Positions 56,301 through 64,000 of a stretch of 64,000 nucleotides of DNA are shown in pieces (positions within the stretch are counted from its first letter, which is position 1; every line of letters starts with the position of its first letter). This DNA comes from Polytrichum commune (Eukaryota; Streptophyta; Polytrichopsida; Polytrichales; Polytrichaceae): contig OX485806.1 of the NCBI GenBank assembly GCA_950295325.1, positions 24,676,001 through 24,740,000 on the forward strand, in the 5' to 3' direction. The notes under the pieces were generated by a model. The model had not been told where the DNA came from. It saw only the letters and a list, made by a program, of their open reading frames with translations, and ran no database searches. The translations under genes were made by a program, and so were the position numbers.

Positions 56301-59300
56301 TATAAACAGTGTGGTCAGTAATGTTCTTGATTAATCAATATGCCCTACTTGAATTTTCAAACTGGGTGGTCCATTTCATATTGGTCAGTCTTGCAAGCTC
56401 TGTTTTATTAACGTATGTGGTCCATTTGTGGGCACCTCCAACTCCACATAAAATTCTAGGAGTTAACTTGGATTGGTAGTTATTAATCTGGTTAGCAATT
56501 GTGAGTCACGAAGACTGTCATCTCAAGTTTCAAGAATCAAAGGTCGAGGTGCAAATTTCATAAGAGGTCAAAGTGAAGATTATCTTTCTTTTTAAGTGAT
56601 CAGATAGGCCCTCCGAATTGGGTACACTTGTAAACTTAGCATGGTGCCTAGATTCTGAGCACATAGTTCAATCTCATCATAACACATGTCTCTTCAGTGT
56701 CCATAAGGGATGTGTTTAATCAAGGAGAGTGACCACATAAGGCCCACATACTAAAGTTGCCATATTTTTATCCTGTTTCAAAAACTCTTGTGCCCATGAC
56801 TTGTTGAAAATTCAGTATTTTGAGATGAGAATATTATATTGCAGGAGCGCACCTGTACTGACGTACAAAAGGATATTGAAACAACCAATCTTGAAGTTGA
56901 CCAGTCACTTGGGGACCGTGTATGTGTACTGCTGTGCTCCTTGTTTTTGTAGAGGTTTTGATATGAGTTGCTAACCATCCATTCATAGTGCATTTTGGAA
57001 GAGATACAGAAAAATAACACAAAGAGAATTTCATTAGTTCAGACCTGTTCATGTACTCGGGCTATGAAGGCCCTCAGTTTTTTAGACAGAAGTGTGGAGT
57101 GGTGGTAATGTAACCTGCAAGAAAAATTGGAGAACTGCAGATGCGCTGTTGTGATGGAAGTCAGGTTTTTGTCAAGGAACAGGTTCAATTGGATGTGCAA
57201 TTAATGGGAAAAATGTCAGAATTCAAGCACCAGTCTGACATCTTAGCTAATACAGTGAAAGACAGAGACAGAGCTATCCTCAAGCTGAAAGAGAAGGAGG
57301 GCATTGTAGCTAAAATCCAAGGGATGATGCCTATTTTCATCCAAGAGAAGGAAAAGACGCAACGTGAGGTATTTACCAATGTTGGATGTTATATAATATG
57401 GCATAATAGGATCAATATACAATATCAACATTGGTATCAAATAACCTACCCGACCGGTATCAAATTTTGTAATACTGGTAAGATATTGATACTTGGTGGG
57501 TATCACAAGGTGAGAGGATCTTTGTATACCTGGGTCATTATGTGGGTCAATACAAGGGTGGCTCAAACCCAAGGTCTTAACCTGGATCTCAGGGAGTGCA
57601 CTATTCATTAAAACCAAGCATCACGTGCGTGCATGCCCCTTATTAAAATACCCCTGTATACATTTTATTTTTGCTAAAATCAAGCAATATACTTACAAAT
57701 CTCATTGCTTCAAAATACATTTCCATACGTACATAAGGGTCCAAAAACAAATACAAAAATTGTATATAACATGTGTACAAATGTTTGGAAATGCAAAAAT
57801 ATGGCCCTATTATATGTATAATATCAAATCATGGATTTTTAGTTATAAAGTCATTACTTAGTGGATGAAAAAACACATGATTCTTGGTCCAGGTCTGACT
57901 TGAACGCGTAAACGCGTAAATGCGTACTTTACATATATTTTTCTATAGCCTCATGTATATCTACTTCTTGCTTATTAGCAATATGTCTCTTGTACGTACA
58001 TTTTGTACATGCTTGTTTTAAATAATACCCCTTTTGTGCACCCACGTGTATAAATACAGTACTTGAACAGTGCACTCCCTGGGACCTGGATCCCATGGGA
58101 ATTCCAAGGTTAAGCCGCCGAAGGTTGGAATAGTACTCGGATGGGTGACCATCCTAACGCTTGGTTTCTTGTGCACCCTATTGTCTATGATCCAACCAAT
58201 TATGTGGGATCCTAATGGCTTGCCTTTGGGGGAGATAGGTGTTGGTCGGCTTGTCTGTGCCCGTTCAACGTGGTTACCTTGAAAGGAGGTAGTAGTCGTT
58301 GTGGGCCTCTAATTCTCTTAGTGCTCATTTCGGGATTACATATAGACTTGGATTACATATAGACTTGGATCGACTCAAAAATGAAGCAACACCATAATTC
58401 ATGCCAGTGACAACATCAAAGTCGTTTTTCTTTCTTCTTTTTGGCCCAAATACCATCCTTATACGATATCGATGGTAGGGCGACTTTACTTAGGTGTGAA
58501 GGATCTTGAATGGCATATAGACCCAAGTGGTATCAAAAGCAAAAATATCTTCAATACCCATACTCTATTGGAATCCTTGTACCATATCGATAATAGGGTA
58601 ATTGTACAAAGTATTGAGACTCTTGGGTATTATATAGACCTGAAAAGAGTTCTTTATCAGTGGCGGCCTAATGAATGCTGTGGTGTGTTTTGCAACAGTT
58701 CACAATTGCAGAGAGTCTGTTGAAGAAGGTTCAAGAAAGGCTTGAGCAGGTTCGGAAAGATGTCGATATGAGCATGAAGGGCTTACTGTTAGCAGAAAAG
58801 CTTGGCAAACAAGTGAATCAAGTTGTTAGAGAATCGCATGCAAAGGTATGGCTTCTGTTGAGAATTAGGAATGATGGAAAGTCACCATAATCGTTGATTT
58901 CTTGTTTGTCAAGTACCACTTCCATCATGTCCTCCTTTGCCATTTGATCCGAGTCTCACCTTATAAAAATTGAAAGAAACTTTTCTTTGCAGCAGCTACT
59001 GATTTGATTGAGTTTACGACACTGACCCTTGTAACAACACGAGCTTCTACTCTCTTTTTGTAACTAGTGTGGGCCTATGCCGTCCTGGCCTGTTGCACCA
59101 ATGCATATGAATTGATGTCTCATGCTGTCCCTGCATTGTCACCATTGATGGTTGGCTGTTCTGGAACTTTGTAACGGTGACTACGTAACCACCCATGTGA
59201 TCGCGGTTAACCCTTTCCCAAATGTGCAATTGACCGACTTTGGGCTTGTGTTATTCCGGCTTGGTGCACTAGAGCATCTGTATTAATGTCCAAGGCCATC

Positions 59301-62300
59301 CTTGCACTGTCCGCTAAACATGTCGCCCTTGGCAGCTGGTCGCTTTGGAACTTTAGAATGCGATCGTTGTGCACCCTTTCCAAAATGTATAATTGACTAA
59401 TTTGTATCAGCACGTTCCTCCTGTGCATACGAATAATTGTCATGGGCCGTCACCGCACCGTCTGCTCAACATACCGCCGCCAATGACCCGTTGTTTTGAA
59501 ACTTTGTATCGGCCAGTGTGTGACCACCCATGCGATTGTTGTTCACCCTTTCCAAAATGTGTAATAGATATCAAATTTACATCATCTAGGAATCCTCATT
59601 GGAGGTTGACACCATTGAGTTTTTTTGGTGTTGAACAGGATAGAGAACTCTCGCAACTCATTTCAGACCTGCTTTCAATGCTTCACATGAATAGGCCGTG
59701 CCTTCAATTTATGGCCACGCTGATCACAGAGGCATCCTTGTTAACGTTTCTTCTGATATAGGTGCAAGAATTAGAGGAAGAGGTGGTGACGTGTACAGAG
59801 AATGAGCGACAGCGCACCCAACATATCACAGAGCTCACCAATGTTCGTGAACGCTTAGCTCGGTCTGCCGCTGCTAAGGTGAACCTGTAACATTCAACTC
59901 TTTTGTATGTGGGATGAAATGATCACTCTTTAGAAGAATTTGACACGTATTATTATCCCATCGGTTGGGGTCCCATGGATATATGTATGTGGAAAGGAAG
60001 TTACATGTCCGCACTCATGTTTGAGCAATATAGCCCTCTGCTGGAGTTGCATGGATGGGATCTTTGGAAACATTCAGAGTTTGACAAATCTATATGTTTG
60101 GGTTAGGTAGGTGGAGAGAATGCAACTATACTAATTTAATTCTGTTGCATCTGAAATGAAATGATCAATTTTTAGGTAAGTATACATGTGTCTTCATCTC
60201 GTTGATTGGGGCCCACTGATATCTATGCGGAAACTACATTTCTGCACCCATGTTGAGCCGTTTTAGCCATATACTGTGTGGATGGGATCTTTGGAGACTC
60301 TCACAGTATGGCAAATCAATATGTTTGGGATATGTAGAAGAAGCGGTTGCAAATTGTACATACTGACGCACTTTTCACTTTTGTAAAATGGCAGTACGCG
60401 CAATGGAGGGAGACGAAGTATAAGGTAGGTTTACAAGAAAACTTCATGAAGAATTTTGAGAAGAGAGTAGTGGAAATTGAGCGTCAGTACAAGGATGCTC
60501 TAGTTCTCTACAACCTGGTTCGCAGCCAGCGAAATAAATTCGCATCATTTGTCACGGTGAGTCCTTTGCTTCTACTTCTTCATGGGCCATAATTTAAAAA
60601 CAACTTGTACCAGTGATTACTTAGCTAACAAGATGGATAGAAACTGTTCTTTGATGTGATGACTGAAGCCTTTCTGTCATCTCTTTTACCCCAAAATATC
60701 CTTAGATCTTACAGTTGTCGGGTACAATGGTTCGAAAACTCTTTGGCTGACCAAATTAAACCCTCCTGTGCTTCTCCTTTCTCATCAGTCCACTAAGATT
60801 TTTTTAAAAGAAGGAGAAGAAGCTTGAGCACTTTCATAGGTCCATCTTTAGATGAAGGGTTTTGGGGGGACTTCTTTGTGGATGTTTTTATATGTTTTCA
60901 TTGACAACAAGGTGGGATTGACCAGGCAAGTGCGGTGACGATAGAGGAAATAAAAGACAAAGTGACCCCCCTGAGTAAAGAGGTAGAGCAATTTCAGGGT
61001 GAGGTTCTGTATAAGGAGAAGGTGCTAGCGAAGATGCATGCAGACCATGAAATGGCTGTCAAGGGGAGGGGGATGATACGAGACGACATTACCAAATGTA
61101 CTCAAGTTGTAAAGGCTAAAAAAGTACGTGTTCTTTACTCACCCTTGACATCCCTTTCCACTTAAATTTCTATGTCCGTTACTAGAAGATCAGTGGATGT
61201 GATTTCCAAGTGCCATAAACGAATCACTTGTACACCGCTTTCACTTCAAGTGGTCCAAGTTAAATGTACTCAACATTGTTTTCAGAGGGGCTCCAATGGC
61301 AGAGGACAACCTTCTTTATTACCAGAAATGTGTAAATGGGGATTCCTTGTTTAGCAAATCTTTACTTAGTGATGCAGTGTAAAATCTTACCCTGCAGTAA
61401 GCTTGCCGTGGATAGACGGCTCTGACATTGAAAAATCACCTCTGAAGGTATCTAATGCCTTGGGGCAGTTTCTGGACGTTGTTTACCAGATAAAAGGCAA
61501 ACAACACCTACCGAGGGTGAGGATGAAACGCTGATTACGATGTAGAGTTTGGGGATTTAATCCAAAAAACTTAGTCTTTGATTTGGGGTTGGATGGGTTT
61601 AGGGTTGATGATTTCACCTTAGGGTTTGCGCTGAGATTAAGTTGGATGAATAATCCACGAACCTAGTAGGGGGGGGGGGGGGGGCAGGTTGTTACTGCCC
61701 CCTCTCAATAGGTGTTGGGAACCAAAATTTGTCTACCTACTTAACTTCAAGACATGTACTTACCTATACTAGTGACATCATGGAGCATCAATGTGATGTA
61801 CTTTAGTGATAAGTTTTAGGCTGTCTAACCCTTGTGCACAAATTCTTCTCTGTGGAATTATCCGACTCCAGTCACCATCTGCTCACATACTAAGTTTAAC
61901 AAAGTATGACCACACATTAGTCATCGTCAAACACACAATCAATCAATCAATCAAATAAAATCAAGGTACCACTAAGGTACATTCACAATTAAATGTTTTC
62001 TTTTTTCATACTGACCAGGGAGGCCTTGGATGAGGCAGTCTATTGTTGAAGAGCAAGAGCTCGAGATCATCAACCTAGAAGACATTATCAACCGGGCCGA
62101 GAGGGACATGGTGAGGGCAAGGAAAACCTATGGCTTGTCCGTGAAGGATCGCAACAAGGTGGGAATTTCACTCATCGACCGCAACGATGAGCTGTGCATC
62201 CTCTACGAAAAGAGCAATGTCCAGGTTCTACTTCCTATACTTTCAACGATTTTTCCTTTCCATTCCAGAAAAAATGAAATGGGAGATGTTAAACCTACGC

Positions 62301-64000
62301 TTCTCGTGACTATCTGGTTCGGTGTTTAATAACCCCGAGCATAGTAAATACTATGGGCAGGTTGTATCTTGTGGCTTACCTTGGGCCACCTTATAGTGTG
62401 GCCTGCAATATACATTGTCACGTAATAATATAGTGTGCAACCCTAGTTAGTTACACTTGTCATGCCCCCCTGTGATATACCCACCACCTTCCCCTAGGTT
62501 GGAAGTCTTTTAGAGGCACAAATATTTTTAATCCAGTAGACCTATTGTAACCTCAATGTGGACCTCTAATTTCAAATACAGTGGACCACAATATTACCCC
62601 TAAAGTTTTTGGTGTGGAAATAAGTTGAATAGTGCGATCCATTAATAGTTACCGCACTAATGCCCCCTTCCCACCTGACTTTAGCTTAGCCTAAAAGTTC
62701 GTTCTAAAAACATGGCCTCCACACCATCGATGTTATCTAGTCCCGTGCCTAGTTGGCAAAGGACGTGGTAGGGTTAAAAAATGGAGGTTTTAAACCTCAA
62801 GCACCGGCCCTCCCATCGGTACCTAGAGATGAGACAAGAATGTAGGACCTTCAAAAGTGTCACATGCAGCCCTTGTGATCGGTTTCTTTGAGTCTTTAGC
62901 TATGAGAATGCGAGGAGCTCTGTTATCAAAAACAGATGATAAGATAGATGAGTGGTAAGGCATTTGAGGATGGAGCAAAAACATATCCAACATGTCATTG
63001 TTTGGTAGATAAAACAATGAACATGTGCGAAAGCTACTCAAACTAAAACCTATTTGAAAACCTCCGGGCAAGTTCTTGTCAGTGCACGGGGATCATATCC
63101 CGGTCCCTCGCCATAACCGAGAGAACTTTACCCTGTTTTTAGAAAAAGCTTTGGTTTTTTGATGAAGCCATGCGGGGATGGATCTTTGTTGTCCTAATCC
63201 GGCCGTTCTGAAAGTTTGGAAGGGCGACTGCTTCTACGACCATGCACCTTCGCTGTTAAACCCTTCCAAAATTTATGATAGATTACGGTTTCTTCTTCCA
63301 TGCGTAGGAAGAGCTGCTTCGGCACTCGGAAGTGGAACTGGCGAAGAGGATTGACGAGATCGATACCTTGAAGCGGGAGTGCAATCTCACCCACAAATCC
63401 ATTTTGACCCAGCACCGGGCCACCCCGAATCCTGACGCCGTCTACAGAGAATTGGCCAGCCTGAAAGAGCAAGTAAGCGCATTCGGAGATTAATAGCATC
63501 ATTCGTTATCGGAAGTGATTCATACTTCACTTTCATGCGTGAGGTTTTGAAGGAATTGGGCTTGTGCATTTTTAGGCCTACAGAAAGAAAAAAAGTGTTC
63601 GTTCGGAAATGGGAAAAAAAACTCTTACAGATGGTACATCTCAATTTGAACCGCGGAACACTCTTTCCAAGTGATCACTATCTATGCTGAAGAGGAGTCT
63701 TTTTGGGGTGGTGGGATGGAAGATGGAGAAAGCATCGACGGATGTTATCCAGCTCTCGGAATTGGTGGAGAAGCCCAGTAACTTGGACAGGTGGCGAGTG
63801 CTGCCTGGCAGGGACAACAACTACACCGAGCTCACTCAAAAAGCACTCGCCATTGAAGAATTTTTGTCTGCTAAAGAAGACCAAGCATATGAAAAAGACC
63901 TCGTCCTTGAAGAGGTGCTCTTCTCCTCTTTGTATTCGCGTTTCCTAGGTGATCAGATTTTGGTGCAAACAAAGAAAGAGCTTGTAGATAGAGGTATGAG
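50353..64000 (+). CDS. CCDC146: CCDC146 / MBO2 ciliary coiled-coil protein (3' end outside window)
   Basis: Exons seen: 50353-50492, 51112-51202, 52072-52205, 52601-52730, 53227-53295, 53517-53642, 55701-55817, 56845-56919, 57165-57368, 58699-58845, 59639 to about 59697 (end unsure), 59762-59878, 60395-60556, 60926-61123, 62039-62224, 63308-63472 and 63723 to about 63993 or beyond. They give roughly 795 residues, nearly all coiled coil, in phase apart from the exon at 59639. Family landmarks are the N-terminal GFDQLVSQ...KFEDLRALL block, VLYNLVRSQRNKFASFV, VKDRNKVGISLIDRNDEL with CILYEKSNVQ, and RWRVLPGRDNNYTELTQK with AKEDQAYEKDLVLEEV. CCDC146 acts at centrioles and flagellar axonemes; the Chlamydomonas homologue MBO2 is needed for normal flagellar beat. 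In a streptophyte this implies motile sperm. The first ATG is a likely start, though a short upstream exon is possible. Introns carry several repeats. Confidence 0.92.
50670..51000 (+). repeat. Dispersed repeat Z, copy in CCDC146 intron 1
   Basis: It carries GGATATGAAACACGCAATTAG, CAAATCCAAATTGTGGCCAT, GAAGATTCTTGTGCTTATT, GGTCCCCCCATTAT, TGAGCACATAGTCCAATCTC and ACCACACACCACTCAAATAT in family order. Confidence 0.8.
51290..51670 (+). repeat. Dispersed repeat Z, copy in CCDC146 intron 2
   Basis: It has the same landmarks as the previous copy (GGATATGAAACACACAATCA, GGAGCTCATA, GAAGATTCTTGTGCTCACT, TGAGCACGTAGTCCAATCTC, CTACCCATTTATCACTCAAA), plus a small triplication of CATATAG near 51465. It lies 300 bp from the preceding copy in the same orientation. 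Confidence 0.8.
52780..53180 (+). repeat. Dispersed repeat Z, 3' part, with a local direct repeat
   Basis: From about 52970 (poly-C, TTTGACTATTGAACCTAGA) to 53175 it matches the 3' half of repeat Z. Upstream, TGTCCACTTTGGGGTTGATT occurs twice, at about 52791 and 52917. Confidence 0.65.
53760..54350. repeat. Dispersed repeat X, copy 2, in CCDC146 intron 6
   Basis: It is the inverse counterpart of 14890-15440. It has CTTTACTATGAAAGACTACA, CTCATGCCAATCCATGG, GAAATAACTATAGTTAACTA, a CT/AG palindromic microsatellite at about 54031-54065, and GTGTGAACGCAAAGTGGTTA. An open frame follows to 54345 (VRKFALETKKLMHSLYP...NFSQLLNDII) with no domain I recognise; it may be a transposon protein fragment. 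Confidence 0.65.
54775..55167. mobile_element. MITE-like element Y, copy 2
   Basis: It is the inverse counterpart of 16175-16542. It has CATCTTACCTTCATGGGAAG near the left and GGTTGAATAATGTTATGG at the right end. The left terminus is decayed. It lies in the same CCDC146 intron as repeat X copy 2. Confidence 0.5.
56400..56765 (+). repeat. Dispersed repeat Z, diverged copy in CCDC146 intron 7
   Basis: It keeps GTCAAAGTGAAGATTATCTT, GATAGGCCCTCCGAATTG, GAGCACATAGTTCAATCTC, AACACATGTCTCTTCAGTG and GACCACATAAGGCCCACAT in family order, more diverged than the copies at 50.7 and 51.3 kb. Confidence 0.6.
58064..58415 (+). mobile_element. 5S-rRNA-derived SINE (SINE3-like) in CCDC146 intron 9
   Basis: The head (about 58083-58182) follows plant 5S rRNA from its middle to its 3' end: GGATCCCAT...AATTCC, GGTTAAGCCGCCGAAGG (A-box region), TAGTACTCGGATGGGTGACC (box C, intact) and GTGCACCC. 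The 5' third of 5S RNA is degraded. The body and tail (CCCGTTCAACG, GAAAGGAGGTAGTAGTCG, CTCTAATTCTCTTAG, TTTCGGGATTACATATAGAC, ATGAAGCAACACCA) recur at 5370-5600 without the head. It is not a functional 5S gene. Confidence 0.75.
59050..59610. repeat. Three decayed ~170-bp tandem repeats in CCDC146 intron 10
   Basis: Each unit has GAAACTTTGTA or GGAACTTT, then C.ACCCATG.GAT.G, then ACCCTTTCCAAAATGT.TAAT. Units end near 59225, 59402 and 59570. A similar block precedes the exon at 63308 (about 63195-63290). Confidence 0.6.
59900..60345. repeat. Two ~215-bp tandem repeats in CCDC146 intron 12
   Basis: Copies share GAAATGATCA.T.TTTAG, TTG.GG.CCCA.TGATAT, TGCACCCATGTTGAGC, TGGATGGGATCTTTGGA and GCAAATCAATATGTTTGGG. 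They occupy most of the intron. Confidence 0.7.

Noticed and set aside
58083-58182. Functional 5S rRNA gene
   Set aside because: Only the middle and 3' part resemble 5S RNA, the 5' third is degraded, and it continues into a repeat body; a SINE-like element fits better.
63060-63135. Possible pol III promoter boxes on the minus strand
   Set aside because: There is a GGGATATGATCCC-like block, but no convincing A-box partner or repeat body.

Overview
This is eukaryotic nuclear DNA from a photosynthetic streptophyte (land-plant lineage). The evidence is: a spliced nuclear gene for photosystem I subunit PsaD with a transit peptide; a plant-type ARL8 GTPase; a short interstitial run of the plant telomere unit CCCTAAA; and a long, intron-rich gene for the ciliary/centriolar coiled-coil protein CCDC146 (MBO2 in Chlamydomonas). 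The last implies a lineage with swimming sperm: a charophyte alga such as Chara, or a bryophyte, lycophyte or fern. The large introns, sparse genes and many decayed repeats fit a big repeat-rich genome. The species itself is inference.

Layout. 1-3.6 kb is AT-rich DNA with a 1.1-kb foldback transposon and a small hairpin element. 3.8-6.1 kb is a three-exon gene for a basic, probably nuclear protein that I cannot name. 6.1-10.5 kb is intergenic with a Tourist-like MITE. 10.9-12.9 kb is psaD (3 exons), followed by about 1.6 kb of decayed tandem repeats. 14.9-19 kb holds DNA-transposon relics.

19.1-35.6 kb is the most unusual part. It has two divergent transcription units. Leftward (22.6 to 19.5 kb) is a two-exon DUF7869-type, transposase-like gene. 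Rightward (about 27 to 35.6 kb) are a three-exon gene whose product looks like a ParB/sulfiredoxin-fold domain joined to a degenerate DNA-methyltransferase-like region, then a HAD (NIF-like) phosphatase gene, then a small Ser-rich gene. Over this block, and by eye nowhere else in the window, there are more than twenty copies of a 20-32-bp palindrome built on the half-site TTTACGGACGC and its complement. They lie in two arrays in front of the divergent genes, in introns, and singly. Copies that differ from each other keep their two arms complementary. I read the block as one large, little-described mobile element (or two related ones) whose proteins may recognise the palindrome. The reading of domains and function is inference.

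35.6-45.1 kb is repeat-rich: a LINE relic, a Harbinger-like 600-bp element, a tRNA-derived SINE, a small CACTA element and degenerate tandem repeats. 45.87-47.94 kb is ARL8 (6 exons). From 50.35 kb to the right edge runs the CCDC146/MBO2 gene (about 17 exons visible, 3' end outside). Its introns hold repeats, including a 5S-rRNA-derived SINE-like element whose tail also occurs in an intron of the gene at 3.8-6.1 kb.

psaD, ARL8 and CCDC146 are unrelated single-copy host genes and do not form a pathway. The genes of the 19-35.6 kb block probably act together in mobility or maintenance of that element.
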